Part shown: one piece after another, positions 17,972 to 28,749 of the stretch | How positions within the stretch are numbered: the stretch's first letter is position 1 | Layout of the letters: each line of letters begins with the position of its first letter | DNA from: Hyphomicrobiales bacterium | Lineage (GTDB): Bacteria > Pseudomonadota > Alphaproteobacteria > Rhizobiales > Xanthobacteraceae | Assembly (NCBI GenBank): GCA_017305555.1 | Contig: JAFKKM010000020.1 | Location: 1-64,000, forward strand | Reading direction: 5' to 3' | Length of the DNA stretch: 64,000 nucleotides | Position numbers and translations under genes: made by a program | The notes under the pieces: model-generated | Seen by the model: the letters and a program-made list of their open reading frames with translations, nothing else | What the model was told of the DNA's origin: nothing | Database searches by the model: none

Positions 17972-19471
17972 ATGGAAGTTCTGACCACGTCGGAAATGGG
18001 CAAGGCCGATCAACTGGCCATCGCGGGCGGCACCAGCGGTTTCGCCCTGATGCTCAGCGCCGGACGCGCGGTTGCCGAGGCTGCGGCCGATCTGGTCGAG
18101 GAGGGGCCGATCGTGGTCGTTGCCGGCGGCGGCAACAACGGCGGCGATGGCTTTGTCGCGGCGGCCGAACTGGTGGCGCGTGGCCGCTCGGTGACGGTGC
18201 TGCTGCTCGGTGCCCGCGAGGCGTTGACCGGCGATGCGGCGCTCGCGGTGCGGCACTGGGGCGGCCCGGTGCTGCCGGGCGATGCCGCGTCTCTCGGCCA
18301 TCCGGCCTTGATCGTCGACGCGCTGTTCGGTGCAGGGCTGAACCGGATCGTCAAGGATGGCGCGCGCGAGTTGATCGAGGCCATCAATGCCTCCGGTGCG
18401 CCGGTCCTCAGCGTCGATCTGCCGAGCGGCATCAACGGCAACACAGGCGCGGTGATGGGGACAGCGGTTCACGCCACCGAGACCGTGACGTTCTTCCGAC
18501 GCAAGCCCGGTCACCTGCTGATGCCGGGCCGTTCCTATTGTGGGCGGGTGCGGGTGGTAGACATCGGGATCGATCCGTCCGTCCTGCACGACATCGCACC
18601 CACGACCTTCGAGAACGTGCCCGATCTTTGGGCGCATGTCTTTCCGGTGCCGCGTGCAGACGGGCACAAGTACGCCCGCGGCCACGCGGTCGTGGTGTCG
18701 GGCGGCATTGCCGCGACCGGTGCGGCGCGGCTGGCCGCGCGAGGGGCGCTGCGGGGCGGCGCGGGGTTGGTGACGCTGCTGTCGCCGAGCGAGGCGCTCG
18801 CGGTCAATGCGGCGCATTTGACGGCGATCATGCTTCGCCCGATCGATAACGCCGCCGAATTTGCCGAGGTGCTGAAGGATCGCCGCCTCAACGCTTGCGT
18901 GATTGGGCCGGGCGCCGGCGTCGGGCTGCGGACCCGCGCGTTGGTGCTGGCCGCGCTTGCCGCAGGGCGTCGAACGGTGCTTGACGCCGATGCCTTGACC
19001 AGTTTTGCCGACCGGCCGGGCGATCTGTTCGACAGCATCAAGGCGGCGACCGGGGCGGAGGCTATCCTGACACCGCATCAAGGTGAGTTTTCACGTTTAT
19101 TCAGTGAGATGGACAACAAACATCCATCTAAATCGAAACTGGAGCGGGTCCGCGCAGCGGCGATTCGCAGCGGTGCGGTGGTGCTGCTCAAGGGACCCGA
19201 TACCGTGGTCGCGGCGCCCGATGGCCGCGCAGCGATTGCCGCCAACGCGCCGCCCTGGCTGGCGACGGCGGGCTCCGGCGATGTGCTATCCGGCCTGATC
19301 GTCGCGATGCTGGCGCAGGATGTGCCGGCGTTCGAGGCCGCCTGTATAGGGGTCTGGATGCACGGCGAGGCCGGGCGCGAAGCCGGACCGGGGCTGATCG
19401 CGGAAGATCTGCCGGAGGTGCTGCCGGCGGTGTTCCGGCGCCTCTACGATACTTTCGAGATCGACTACTGA
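17972..19471 (+). CDS. nnr: Bifunctional NAD(P)H-hydrate epimerase / ADP-dependent dehydratase
   Basis: A 499-residue fusion protein that repairs hydrated NADH and NADPH. The N-terminal YjeF_N epimerase domain (about 1-215) has VVVAGGGNNGGDGFVAA and the catalytic region SVDLPSGINGNTG. The C-terminal carbohydrate-kinase-like domain (about 230-490) has HKYARGHAVVVSGG, ILTPHQGEFSRLF and the ADP/substrate motif ATAGSGDVLSGLI. Both domains look intact. The ATG at 17972 starts MEVLTTSEMGKADQLAI, the usual entry. Confidence 0.95.
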   Translation: MEVLTTSEMGKADQLAIAGGTSGFALMLSAGRAVAEAAADLVEEGPIVVVAGGGNNGGDGFVAAAELVARGRSVTVLLLGAREALTGDAALAVRHWGGPVLPGDAASLGHPALIVDALFGAGLNRIVKDGARELIEAINASGAPVLSVDLPSGINGNTGAVMGTAVHATETVTFFRRKPGHLLMPGRSYCGRVRVVDIGIDPSVLHDIAPTTFENVPDLWAHVFPVPRADGHKYARGHAVVVSGGIAATGAARLAARGALRGGAGLVTLLSPSEALAVNAAHLTAIMLRPIDNAAEFAEVLKDRRLNACVIGPGAGVGLRTRALVLAALAAGRRTVLDADALTSFADRPGDLFDSIKAATGAEAILTPHQGEFSRLFSEMDNKHPSKSKLERVRAAAIRSGAVVLLKGPDTVVAAPDGRAAIAANAPPWLATAGSGDVLSGLIVAMLAQDVPAFEAACIGVWMHGEAGREAGPGLIAEDLPEVLPAVFRRLYDTFEIDY

Positions 19472-19481
19472 GGCTGGCGGC

Positions 19482-20819
19482 TCACTCCACCACGTAATGG
19501 CGGACCAGTCGCGGCGCATTCCAGTCGGCGGCCATGGATTCCATCAGCCATCGTCCCGCGGTCTCAGCCTTGAAGGCGATGCGCTGGGTCTGTCCCGGGC
19601 CGACCACCAGCGTGTCAAGCCAGAATGGCTTCCAGCCGTCGTCGAGCCGGTCGAGCAGGCGGAAGTGATGTCCGTGAAGATGGAATGTCACCGGGATCGT
19701 CGCGCGATTGGTCAGAGCGAGGACGACGGCGCGGTTGCGCTTCACCCGGAACGCGGGGGCGGTGGCCGGGCTGAATTGCGCGGCCGCGATCCAGTTCGCC
19801 TCGGCGGCGCGATCGATAGCAAGATCGACGCGGAGCGCGTTCCTGAGATCGATCTGGTCAGGCAGGCCGTTCGACGGGAGCGCCGAAGGTGTCGGGAGCG
19901 GAGCGGCGCGAACCGGTTCGCCAGAGGTAACAAGCCGCGCGATCGGAAGCGTGTTGCTGCCATCGTGCAAAAGGATTTGCGCGGATGATCCGGGTGCCAC
20001 GGTGGCATCGATGATCGCATCAATCCGGGTTCCGGGGGCGAGCATCAATTGCCCGTCGCGCGCCAGAAACGGTTCGGCCGGTCGGCCATCAATGGTCATG
20101 ACACGCACATCGTGAGTTTCAATTTTCAGCGCAATGACATTGCGTTGACAGCCATTGATGAAGCGGAATCTCATGCGCTGGTTGGGGCGTAATGGGATGT
20201 CCCGGAGCGACTGAGCGTTGATCGTATAGATCGGAGCGGCTGCTTCCGATGCGGCTCCGGGGGCGACCGCGCCGCCGTCGGCGCGCAGTCGCCAGTCCTC
20301 GATCAGCAACACTTCGTCGCGGTCGGCCGACAGGCCATCCTCGCCGACAATCAAGGCTAGTGCGCCTGTGGCCCGCGCCTGGCCGTCGCCCAGCAATCGG
20401 GCGTCGCACAGCAGCGTTCCGGCGTGGGTTAGCCGAAGCGTGATCGTCTCGTGGCCTCCCGGGGCCACCGGCCCGCGCGTCAGCAGCGGCTCGGCGTCGG
20501 GTGCCCCGTCCAGTCCATACCAGTTCAGCACCGCCGGAACCGGAAGCTCGTTCTGGAAGGTCACAGCAACCGTATCGCCCCGGCGGAAGGCCGGTTGTCC
20601 GGCAGTACCGACCCGCTCGAGCATCCACAGCTCGGAGTCCGGTCCGTCCGCCCGCAGTGCCCGCCGCACGGGGCCGGCGCGCAGCGCCAGCGGGATTGTC
20701 GGGCGTGTCGCGCCGGCCGGCTGGGCCCGGCCTTGCGCGGTAACGAGAACGGTTCCTGCAAGCCCGGCGAGCACTGAGCGTCGGTGAAGTGGAACAGTGA
20801 AAGAGCGGCGCGTTATCAT
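19482..20819 (-). CDS. Cupredoxin-domain protein, degenerate multicopper oxidase (SufI/FtsP-like), Tat-exported
   Basis: A 445-residue protein of three cupredoxin domains. The N-terminus has twin arginines (LHRRSVLAGLAG) and an Ala-rich cleavage region (VTAQGRAQ), i.e. a Tat signal. The family outline is clear, but the copper ligands are mostly lost. The HWHG motif is NWYG (99-102). The HSH motif is DAR (139-141). The HCHxxxH region, including the type-1 Cys, is replaced around 425-433 (LMESMAADW). Only HLHGHH (380-385) survives. It probably cannot act as a laccase-type oxidase. A structural role like that of FtsP (SufI) is possible. It converges on nnr. Confidence 0.8.
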   Translation of the reverse strand: MITRRSFTVPLHRRSVLAGLAGTVLVTAQGRAQPAGATRPTIPLALRAGPVRRALRADGPDSELWMLERVGTAGQPAFRRGDTVAVTFQNELPVPAVLNWYGLDGAPDAEPLLTRGPVAPGGHETITLRLTHAGTLLCDARLLGDGQARATGALALIVGEDGLSADRDEVLLIEDWRLRADGGAVAPGAASEAAAPIYTINAQSLRDIPLRPNQRMRFRFINGCQRNVIALKIETHDVRVMTIDGRPAEPFLARDGQLMLAPGTRIDAIIDATVAPGSSAQILLHDGSNTLPIARLVTSGEPVRAAPLPTPSALPSNGLPDQIDLRNALRVDLAIDRAAEANWIAAAQFSPATAPAFRVKRNRAVVLALTNRATIPVTFHLHGHHFRLLDRLDDGWKPFWLDTLVVGPGQTQRIAFKAETAGRWLMESMAADWNAPRLVRHYVVE

Positions 20820-21083
20820 GGCACATGCGGACCATTTTCACTGGCGGAAGTCCAGCCGTCCGGAGACAACGCCGAGGCGTCAGAAAAGCGCATCCGGACC
20901 ATTTTTTTGCTGCGCACGGGCGTTCACATGTTATAAGCCCGCCGCAACGATCAGGATGGTTTTGCCGGCCTCGGCGGGACCGTCGCGATCGATTTCGGTT
21001 TGTCGAAGCATGACGGACGGCGAAGCCGCGAGGCGGCGGCCGGCATCATGCGGCGACATCGGGGCCTGATTGGACCTTCAAGC

Positions 21084-21168
<85 letters not shown>

Positions 21169-21326
21169 GGCATGATCCCAAGCGGGCCGCGTGAACGATT
21201 TTCCGGAGGACGTGTTTCCGTAAGGAGTTAAGTCCGCCGAACCACCGACGCGAGGCGTTCCGCCATGCGTCGCCAGATTGACAACGACCGGCCGTCGGCC
21301 GGCCAAGCGGGAAGAAGATTGACGCC

Positions 21327-22688
21327 ATGCAGGTGAACGAAACCGTCGCTGACGGATTGAAGCGCGAGTTCCAGGTCAGCATCCCGGCCGCCGATATCGG
21401 CGCCAAGGCCGATGCGCAGCTTGCCGATCTCAAGGGCAAGGTCCGTCTCAACGGCTTCCGTCCGGGCAAGGTGCCGACCGCTCACCTGAAGAAGCTCTAT
21501 GGCCGCTCGGTGATGGCCGAGACCGTCGAGAAGACCATTCAGGAAACCAACAGCCAGATCTTCACCGAGCGCGGCTTCAAGCTCGCCACGGAGCCGAAGG
21601 TGACTCTGCCGACCGAGGAGAAGGCGGTCGAGGAAATCCTCAGCGGCAATGCCGACCTGACCTACACCGTCGCGATCGAAGTGGTGCCGGCGATCGAACT
21701 GGCCGACTTCAAGTCCTTCACCGTCGAGAAGCCGGTGGCCGAGGTCAGCGACGCCGACGTTGACGAGGCCATCAAGCGCATCGCCGAGCAGAATCGCGAC
21801 TACGCCGAGAAGGGTGAGGGCGCCAAGGCCGAAACCGGCGACCGCGTCACCATCTCGTTCAAGGGTACCATTGGCGGCACGCCGTTCGAAGGCGGCACCG
21901 GCGAGGGCATCCAAGTTGGGATCGGCTCGAACACCTTCATTCCGGGCTTTGAGGATCAGCTGATCGGCATTGCCAAGGACGAGACCCGCACGCTCAAGGT
22001 GCCGTTCCCGAAGAACTACGCGAATGCCGAGCTGGCCGGTAAGGACGCCGAGTTCGAAACCACCGCGACCCTGATCGAAGCGCCCAAGGACAAGGCAATC
22101 GACGACGAGTTCGCCAAGTCGCTGGGGCTGGAATCGCTCGACAAGCTCAAGGAAGCCGCGCGCGAGCGTCTGACCGCTGAGTATGGCGCGGCGTCGCGCC
22201 AGAAGGTGAAGCGGACGTTGCTCGACCGCCTCGACGAAGCCCACAAGTTCGAGGCACCGCCGTCGTTGGTTGATGAAGAATTCAACCTGATGTGGAACTC
22301 GATCAAGGCCGAGATGGAGTCCGCCGGCAAGACCTTCGCCGACGAGGACACCACCGAAGAGGCGGCCAACGCCGAGTATCGCAAGATTGCTGATCGCCGG
22401 GTCCGCCTCGGCCTCGTGCTCTCGGAGATCGGCGAGAAGAACAAGATCTCCGTCACCGACGACGAAGTCAGCCGCGCCGTGATCGAGCGGGCACGCCAGA
22501 TGCCGGGCCGCGAGAAGGAGGTTTGGGATTATTATCGCAGCAATCCCAGCGCTTTGGCCCAGCTTCGTGCTCCAATCTATGAAGATAAGGTGGTTGACTT
22601 CCTGCTGGAACTCGCGAACGTCACCGAGAAGAAGGTGTCTCGCGAGGACCTCTACAAGGACGACGACGCCGACAAGACGGCGGCCTGA
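21327..22688 (+). CDS. tig: Trigger factor chaperone
   Basis: A 453-residue ribosome-associated chaperone and prolyl isomerase that meets nascent chains at the exit tunnel. The N-terminal ribosome-binding domain contains the signature [14 protein letters not shown]. The FKBP-type domain follows ([20 protein letters not shown], then [11 protein letters not shown]). The C-terminal helical arms continue to an acidic end ([11 protein letters not shown]). It heads the conserved tig-clpP-clpX-lon region on one strand, with an oppositely oriented MaoC gene in between. Confidence 0.98.
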   Translation: MQVNETVADGLKREFQVSIPAADIGAKADAQLADLKGKVRLNGFRPGKVPTAHLKKLYGRSVMAETVEKTIQETNSQIFTERGFKLATEPKVTLPTEEKAVEEILSGNADLTYTVAIEVVPAIELADFKSFTVEKPVAEVSDADVDEAIKRIAEQNRDYAEKGEGAKAETGDRVTISFKGTIGGTPFEGGTGEGIQVGIGSNTFIPGFEDQLIGIAKDETRTLKVPFPKNYANAELAGKDAEFETTATLIEAPKDKAIDDEFAKSLGLESLDKLKEAARERLTAEYGAASRQKVKRTLLDRLDEAHKFEAPPSLVDEEFNLMWNSIKAEMESAGKTFADEDTTEEAANAEYRKIADRRVRLGLVLSEIGEKNKISVTDDEVSRAVIERARQMPGREKEVWDYYRSNPSALAQLRAPIYEDKVVDFLLELANVTEKKVSREDLYKDDDADKTAA

Positions 22689-22738
22689 TCGAAGGTCTTC
22701 TTCGGGGCGGTCCCGACGTCTGACAAGTCAACAAACAT

Positions 22739-22834
22739 CGTCATGCCCGGGCTTGTCCCGGGCATCCACGTTTTTTGAGGCAGGCGGCAGGAAGCAGAAA
22801 GACGTGGATGGCCGGAACAAATCCAGCCATGACG
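22739..22834. repeat. Palindromic intergenic repeat, family A copy 2
   Basis: It starts CGTCATGCCCGGGCTTGTCC and ends CCAGCCATGACG, with arms CATCCACGT and ACGTGGATG around a variable loop. It lies between the convergent tig and MaoC genes. The same design occurs at 6432 and 60475. Confidence 0.85.
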
Positions 22835-22881
22835 GAAATCGGGCGTTTTGCCCCGGCGTTGCGAGCCTGCCGCCCGCGAAA

Positions 22882-23316
22882 TCACGCCGGCCGCGCGTGA
22901 ATCAGCGACTCGAGTCGTAGCGACAGCATCGGCTTGGTGCCGTCGGTGACGACGGCGCGAATTGTCATGATCGCGTCGTTCCGCTCCGGGCGGATGACGA
23001 TCTCTTCGATTTCAGCATGTCCCGTCAGAACCATGCCGGGGCGCACCGGCCGTTGCAGGTCGATCTCGAACCGCTTGCCGGCGATTCCGGCGACCCTCCA
23101 CCACATCGCCTCCGCGATCAGCCGCTGATAAACCGCCATGGTGTGCAGTCCGCTAGCGATAATGCCGCCGAAGGGGCCTTTGGCCGCCGCTTCCGGGTCG
23201 ATGTGGATGTAGAGCGGATCAAAACGTGTTGCGAATTCGATGATTTCGGCTTCCTCCATCCGGTAGGTTCCGAACGGGAAGCGCTGGCCGACGGTGAGGT
23301 CCTGGGCGTAGAGCAT
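22882..23316 (-). CDS. MaoC-family dehydratase (hot-dog fold)
   Basis: A 144-residue protein with an R-hydratase-like fold. It begins MLYAQDLTVGQRFPFG. The catalytic loop is FATRFDPLYIHIDPEAAAKG, carrying the Asp-x4-His arrangement of MaoC hydratases, followed by FGGIIASGLHTMA. It probably hydrates or dehydrates an enoyl- or hydroxyacyl-CoA. It is a single gene pointing against tig and clpP. Confidence 0.9.
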   Translation of the reverse strand: MLYAQDLTVGQRFPFGTYRMEEAEIIEFATRFDPLYIHIDPEAAAKGPFGGIIASGLHTMAVYQRLIAEAMWWRVAGIAGKRFEIDLQRPVRPGMVLTGHAEIEEIVIRPERNDAIMTIRAVVTDGTKPMLSLRLESLIHARPA

Positions 23317-23634
23317 GGTGGTCGTTCCTCTTGAGACCTGCCCATGCTCGCAGCTTCCGGTACGCTAAGCCATGACCTGCGGGGTAAAGGCCACGAGTTC
23401 ACGCTGGATATCGGCACAGTCGGCCGACGTGGTAAGCCGTTAAGGTTGCCGGATGAAACACCGGCGAGGGGACGTTGCGCCGCTATGCCGTGCTCTCCGA
23501 ATCGGCTTGAACTAGGCGGCCGATTCCCGGTGGAGGCAGGTCTTGTCCCGACGGGATCGGGGTATATCTGTACGCCGCTTAATCTATCTTGCCTTTCGGG
23601 GCTGTCACGCTCCGCTAAAACCCTCAGGTGATAA
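23317..23634. other. 318 bp divergent region MaoC/clpP
   Basis: It holds the promoters of the MaoC gene and clpP. GAATCGGC (23499-23506) and GCCGATTC (23519-23526) form a perfect 8 bp inverted repeat with a 12-base loop. No T-run follows, so an operator or leader hairpin is more likely than a terminator. AGGTGA lies just before the clpP ATG. I found no heat-shock promoter I could trust. Confidence 0.45.
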
Positions 23635-24270
23635 ATGCGCGATCCGGTCGAAACCTACATGAACCTCGTCCCGATGGTGGTCGAACAGACCAACCGCGGC
23701 GAACGGGCTTACGACATTTTCTCGCGCCTCCTGAAAGAGCGCATCATCTTCGTGACCGGCCCGGTCGAGGATGGCATGTCGACGCTGGTTGTCGCCCAGC
23801 TTCTGTTCCTCGAAGCTGAGAATCCGAAGAAGGAAATCTCGATGTACATCAACTCGCCGGGCGGGGTGGTGACCTCGGGGCTGGCGATTTACGACACCAT
23901 GCAGTTCATCCGCCCGCCCGTGCATACGCTCTGCACCGGTCAGGCTGCGTCGATGGGTTCGCTGCTGCTGGCAGCCGGCGAGAAGGACAACCGCTTCTCG
24001 CTGCCGAATTCGCGCATCATGGTCCATCAGCCGTCCGGCGGATTCCAGGGGCAGGCCACCGACATCATGCTGCACGCTCAGGAAATCCTCAACCTGAAGA
24101 AGCGCTTGAACGAAATCTACGTCAGGCACACCGGGCAGACCTACAAGGCGATCGAGGATGCGCTGGAGCGCGACAAGTTCCTCACCGCCGACATGGCCAA
24201 GGAGTTCGGCCTGATCGACAAGGTGATCGACAAGCGGGTGGACGAGCCGGCTCCGGCAAAACCGGCCTGA
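23635..24270 (+). CDS. clpP: ATP-dependent Clp protease, proteolytic subunit
   Basis: A 211-residue serine protease that forms the tetradecameric barrel used by ClpX and ClpA. The active sites are clear: Ser in [14 protein letters not shown] and His in [15 protein letters not shown], with the Asp region further on (the segment [16 protein letters not shown]). The short N-terminal propeptide is normal. The TGA-ATG-like spacing (AGGTGATAAATG) gives a good ribosome site. clpX follows 360 bp downstream on the same strand. Confidence 0.98.
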   Translation: MRDPVETYMNLVPMVVEQTNRGERAYDIFSRLLKERIIFVTGPVEDGMSTLVVAQLLFLEAENPKKEISMYINSPGGVVTSGLAIYDTMQFIRPPVHTLCTGQAASMGSLLLAAGEKDNRFSLPNSRIMVHQPSGGFQGQATDIMLHAQEILNLKKRLNEIYVRHTGQTYKAIEDALERDKFLTADMAKEFGLIDKVIDKRVDEPAPAKPA

Positions 24271-24630
24271 ACCCCATCGCGGTTCCATTCTACTCAACGG
24301 CGGACGTGGCCATCGGGCCACGTCATACTGAATTGCTGCGGCAGGGGTCGCGCCAAGGCCGCAAATCACGCTATTGTCACGGCACCAGACCAATGGCCGA
24401 TTAGCGAATTCTTGATAGTCGGCTGTCAGCATGGTTGGCTGACATTGGTTACTGACGGATTGAACTGGCCGCGATTCGTCGCGGCTCATGAAGTGAGAAA
24501 GGGGTCTTCCACGCAGGGTCTTTTTGGTACGGATATTGCTCCTATCTTAAGTTTCAGGCGGATGTGCCGGATTGGAGCGATCTCTATCGAAAAGATCGTG
24601 CGATGAGATCGAAGGCAGACGGAGACAGGA
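24271..24630. other. 360 bp region between clpP and clpX
   Basis: GACGTGGC and GCCACGTC (24303-24324) form a hairpin after clpP, without a T-run. GCCGCGATTCGTCGCGGC (about 24468-24485) is a second hairpin. clpX probably has its own promoter here. GGAGACAGG precedes its ATG. I see no real coding frame. Confidence 0.45.
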
Positions 24631-25905
24631 ATGAGCAAGGTCGGCACCGGCGACTCGAAGAACACTCTCTATTGCTCGTTCTGCGGCAAGAGCCAGCATG
24701 AAGTCCGCAAACTGATCGCAGGTCCCACGGTTTTCATCTGCGACGAATGCGTTGAATTGTGCATGGACATCATCCGCGAGGAGAACAAGTCCTCGTTGGT
24801 GAAGTCGCGCGACGGGATTCCGACGCCGAAGGAAATCTGCAAGGTGCTGGACGATTACGTGATCGGCCAGGGTCATGCCAAGAAGGTGCTGTCGGTCGCC
24901 GTCCACAATCACTACAAGCGGCTCAATCACCAGACCAAGCACAACGACGTCGAACTGGCGAAGTCCAACATCCTGCTGATCGGCCCGACCGGCTCCGGCA
25001 AGACGTTGCTGGCGCAGACGCTGGCGCGCATCCTTGACGTGCCGTTCACGATGGCGGACGCGACGACGCTCACTGAGGCCGGTTACGTCGGCGAGGATGT
25101 CGAGAACATCATCCTGAAGCTGTTGCAGGCGGCCGACTACAACGTCGAGCGGGCGCAGCGCGGCATCGTCTACATCGACGAAATCGACAAGATTTCGCGT
25201 AAGTCCGACAACCCCTCGATCACCCGCGATGTTTCGGGCGAGGGCGTGCAGCAGGCGTTGCTGAAGATCATGGAAGGCACGGTGGCCAGCGTTCCGCCGC
25301 AGGGTGGCCGCAAGCATCCGCAGCAGGAATTCCTGCAAGTGGATACCACCAACATCTTGTTCATCTGCGGCGGCGCGTTCGCGGGACTGGAGAAGATCAT
25401 CTCGGCGCGCGGCCGCACCACCTCGATCGGCTTCGCCGCGCAGGTGCTCGCGCCGGAAGATCGCCGCACCGGTGAAATCTTCCGCCACGTCGAGCCGGAG
25501 GACCTCTTGAAGTACGGCCTCATTCCGGAGTTCGTCGGCCGCCTGCCGGTGGTCGCGACCTTGGAAGACCTCGACGAGGCCTCGCTGAAGAAGATCCTCA
25601 CCGACCCGAAGAACGCGCTGGTCAAGCAGTATCAGCGGCTGTTCGAGATGGAGAACATCGAGCTGACCTTCGCCGACGAGGCGCTGGGCGCGGTGGCCCG
25701 CAAGGCCATCGAGCGCAAGACCGGTGCGCGCGGGCTGCGGTCGATCCTCGAGAGCATTTTGCTCGAGACCATGTTCGATCTGCCCGGCCTTGAAGGCGTC
25801 GAGGAAGTGGTGATCTCGCGCGAAGTGGTGGAGGGGACCGCGAGGCCGCTCTACATCTACGCCGATCGCTCCGACCGGGCGAACGAGACCCGCGCCAGCG
25901 CCTGA
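24631..25905 (+). CDS. clpX: ATP-dependent Clp protease ATPase subunit
   Basis: A 424-residue AAA+ unfoldase that delivers substrates to ClpP; in alphaproteobacteria it also drives cell-cycle proteolysis, including that of CtrA. The N-terminal zinc domain has CSFCGKSQ and CDECVELC. Walker A is [12 protein letters not shown], the pore loop is in [10 protein letters not shown], Walker B is [10 protein letters not shown], and the ClpP-contact and RKH regions follow. The length and ending (RANETRASA) are normal. Confidence 0.98.
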   Translation: MSKVGTGDSKNTLYCSFCGKSQHEVRKLIAGPTVFICDECVELCMDIIREENKSSLVKSRDGIPTPKEICKVLDDYVIGQGHAKKVLSVAVHNHYKRLNHQTKHNDVELAKSNILLIGPTGSGKTLLAQTLARILDVPFTMADATTLTEAGYVGEDVENIILKLLQAADYNVERAQRGIVYIDEIDKISRKSDNPSITRDVSGEGVQQALLKIMEGTVASVPPQGGRKHPQQEFLQVDTTNILFICGGAFAGLEKIISARGRTTSIGFAAQVLAPEDRRTGEIFRHVEPEDLLKYGLIPEFVGRLPVVATLEDLDEASLKKILTDPKNALVKQYQRLFEMENIELTFADEALGAVARKAIERKTGARGLRSILESILLETMFDLPGLEGVEEVVISREVVEGTARPLYIYADRSDRANETRASA

Positions 25906-26207
25906 GTCGAGGACGCCGATACGCCGGCTGACAACTTGAGAAAAGCGGCCGCCGAGCAATCGGCGGCCGCTTTTGCATCAGAGGGTTGCAGCCAATAAGT
26001 GCTGTGCGCAGAACCTTTTGGCCGACTTGACACCATGCCGGCCCATAGCCACCTAATGCTATCGGCGAAGCCAATCTCGCTGGATTCGCCATCGTTCGTT
26101 TTCGACAAAAAGCGGTTGTCGCTGATCGTCGGGAACATCTCGGCACCTTGTGGCGGTTGCGCGTGTTGCGGACTGCGTGCAAGGGGGCACAACAAAGGGA
26201 ATAGGCC
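25906..26207. other. 302 bp region between clpX and lon
   Basis: The first part holds the clpX terminator. Downstream, TTGACA at 26027-26032 is a good -35 hexamer, but I cannot fix a matching -10 element. AAAGGGAATAGGCC precedes the lon ATG. No coding frame looks real. Confidence 0.4.
25941..25974 (+). terminator. Terminator after clpX
   Basis: AAAAGCGGCCGCCGA and TCGGCGGCCGCTTTT form a perfect long stem around a short loop, ending in TTTT. The A-run on the left makes it symmetrical, but no gene reads into it from the right. Confidence 0.9.
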
Positions 26208-28634
26208 ATGTCGACCTCAAAGCCTCGGCCAACTATCGTTCACGGCGAAAGCCATCTTTATCCTGTGCTGCCGCTGCGGGACATCGTCGTCTTCCCGCAC
26301 ATGATCGTGCCGCTGTTCGTCGGCCGCGAGAAATCGATCAAGGCGCTCGAACAGGTCATGAAGAATGACGGGCTGATCATGCTCGCGACGCAGAAGAATG
26401 CGTCGGACGATGATCCGACCCCGGACTCGATCTACGAAATCGGAACGCTCGCCAGCGTCCTGCAATTGCTCAAGCTGCCCGACGGCACCGTGAAGGTGTT
26501 GGTCGAGGGGCTGACGCGTGCGCGCGTCGAGCAGTATTCGGATCGCGCCGATTACTACGAAGCGACCGCGGTCGCGCTTGCCGACACCGACGCTGTCAGC
26601 GTCGAGGCGGAAGCACTGTCGCGTTCGGTGGTGTCCGATTTCGAGAGCTATGTGAAGCTCAACAAGAAGATCTCCGCCGAAGTCGTCGCGGTGGTGCAGT
26701 CGAAGACCGACTTCGCCGAACTGTCCGACACCGTCGCCTCGCATCTCGCGGTGAAGATCGCGGATCGCCAGACGCTGCTGGAAACACTGTCGGTCACCGC
26801 GCGCCTTGAGAAGGTGCTCGGGCTGATGGAAAGCGAAATCTCGGTCTTGCAGGTCGAGAAGCGTATCCGCTCGCGCGTCAAGCGCCAGATGGAGAAGACG
26901 CAGCGCGAGTACTATCTCAACGAGCAGATGAAGGCGATCCAGAAGGAGCTCGGCGACGATGAAGGTCGCGACGAGTTGGCCGATCTGGAAGAACGCATCG
27001 CCAAGACCAAGCTGTCGAAGGACGCGCGGGAGAAGGCGCAGCACGAGCTGAAGAAGCTGCGTCAGATGTCGCCGATGTCGGCGGAAGCCACCGTCGTGCG
27101 CAACTATCTCGACTGGCTGTTGTCGATTCCGTGGAACAAGAAGTCGAAGGTCAAGAAGGACCTCGGTGCCGCGCAGGCGACGCTCGACGACGATCACTAC
27201 GGACTCGAGAAGGTCAAGGACCGTATCGTCGAGTATCTCGCGGTGCAGTCTCGCGCCAACAAGCTGACCGGTCCGATCCTGTGCCTTGTCGGCCCTCCGG
27301 GCGTCGGCAAGACCTCGCTCGGCAAGTCGATCGCGAAGGCGACCGGACGCGAGTTCGTGCGCGTGTCGCTCGGCGGCGTGCGTGACGAAGCGGAGATCCG
27401 CGGACATCGCCGGACCTATATCGGTTCGATGCCCGGCAAGATCATCCAGTCGATGCGCAAGGCGAAGACCTCGAACCCGCTGTTCCTGCTCGACGAGATC
27501 GACAAGATGGGCGCCGATTTCCGCGGCGATCCGTCGTCGGCCTTGCTCGAGGTGCTCGACCCCGAGCAGAATGGCACGTTCAACGATCACTACCTCGAGG
27601 TCGATTACGATCTCTCCAACGTGATGTTCATCACGACCGCGAATACGCTGAATATTCCCGGGCCGTTGATGGACCGCATGGAGCTGATCCGGATCGCCGG
27701 CTACACCGAGAACGAGAAGGTTGAGATTGCCCGCAAGCATCTCATCCCCAACGCGCTCAGCAAGCATGGCCTCGACTCCAAGGAATGGTCGATCGACGAC
27801 GACGCGCTGTTGCTGTTGATCCGTCGCTACACCCGCGAGGCGGGCGTGCGTAACCTCGAGCGCGAGATTTCGACACTGGCCCGCAAGGCGGTGAAGGAAT
27901 TGATGCTCTCGAAGAAGAAGTCGGTGAAGGTCACTGAGAAGTCGCTGGAAGACTTCCTCGGCGTGCCGAAGTTCCGCTACGGCGAGATCGAGAGCGACGA
28001 TCAGGTCGGTGTTGTCACTGGCCTCGCGTGGACCGACGTGGGCGGCGAGTTGCTGACCATCGAGAGCGTCATGATGCCCGGCAAGGGCCGCATGACGGTC
28101 ACCGGCAACCTGCGCGATGTGATGAAAGAATCGATCTCGGCGGCGGCGTCTTACGTCCGCTCGCGGGCGATTACTTACGGCATCGAGCCGCCGTTGTTCG
28201 AGCGTCGTGACATCCACGTCCACGTGCCGGAAGGCGCAACGCCGAAGGATGGCCCGTCCGCAGGCGTTGCGATGGCCACCACCATCGTCTCGGTGCTGAC
28301 CGGCATTCCGATCCGGCACGATGTCGCCATGACCGGCGAGATCACGCTGCGGGGCAGGGTGTTGCCGATCGGCGGCTTGAAGGAGAAGCTGTTGGCTGCT
28401 GCTCGCGGCGGCATCAAGACGGTGCTGATCCCTGAGGACAACGCCAAGGATCTCACCGAGATCTCCGATGCCATCAAGGGCGGGCTGGAAATCATTCCGG
28501 TCTCGCGGATGGACGAGGTGATCGCGCGGGCCCTGGTGCGGCCGCCTCAGCCCATCGAGTGGGAAGAGGACACCAAGGTCCCGGCCAAGACCGACGCCGG
28601 CGACGAAGCCTCCGGTGGCCTGACCGCGCACTAA
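26208..28634 (+). CDS. lon: ATP-dependent protease La
   Basis: An 808-residue hexameric AAA+ protease for misfolded and regulatory proteins. The N-terminal substrate domain begins [16 protein letters not shown]. The ATPase domain has Walker [14 protein letters not shown] and Walker [11 protein letters not shown]. The protease domain has the catalytic Ser in [14 protein letters not shown] and the Lys in [14 protein letters not shown]. It is of normal LonA length. It completes the tig-clpP-clpX-lon block and is followed by its own terminator. Confidence 0.98.
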   Translation: MSTSKPRPTIVHGESHLYPVLPLRDIVVFPHMIVPLFVGREKSIKALEQVMKNDGLIMLATQKNASDDDPTPDSIYEIGTLASVLQLLKLPDGTVKVLVEGLTRARVEQYSDRADYYEATAVALADTDAVSVEAEALSRSVVSDFESYVKLNKKISAEVVAVVQSKTDFAELSDTVASHLAVKIADRQTLLETLSVTARLEKVLGLMESEISVLQVEKRIRSRVKRQMEKTQREYYLNEQMKAIQKELGDDEGRDELADLEERIAKTKLSKDAREKAQHELKKLRQMSPMSAEATVVRNYLDWLLSIPWNKKSKVKKDLGAAQATLDDDHYGLEKVKDRIVEYLAVQSRANKLTGPILCLVGPPGVGKTSLGKSIAKATGREFVRVSLGGVRDEAEIRGHRRTYIGSMPGKIIQSMRKAKTSNPLFLLDEIDKMGADFRGDPSSALLEVLDPEQNGTFNDHYLEVDYDLSNVMFITTANTLNIPGPLMDRMELIRIAGYTENEKVEIARKHLIPNALSKHGLDSKEWSIDDDALLLLIRRYTREAGVRNLEREISTLARKAVKELMLSKKKSVKVTEKSLEDFLGVPKFRYGEIESDDQVGVVTGLAWTDVGGELLTIESVMMPGKGRMTVTGNLRDVMKESISAAASYVRSRAITYGIEPPLFERRDIHVHVPEGATPKDGPSAGVAMATTIVSVLTGIPIRHDVAMTGEITLRGRVLPIGGLKEKLLAAARGGIKTVLIPEDNAKDLTEISDAIKGGLEIIPVSRMDEVIARALVRPPQPIEWEEDTKVPAKTDAGDEASGGLTAH

Positions 28635-28661
28635 AGCGCGCTCAGCACCGCACCAACAATC

Positions 28662-28690
28662 GAACGGCGCCCTTCGGGCGCCGTTTTGTT
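28662..28690 (+). terminator. Terminator after lon
   Basis: AACGGCGCCC and GGGCGCCGTT form a stem around TTC, followed by TTGTTTT. It lies 28 bp after the lon stop codon. Confidence 0.88.
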
Positions 28691-28749
28691 TTGGACGTCG
28701 CCAGCTTCGAGCGCATGATGCGATACATCGCGTGGTGTTGGAGGATGTG

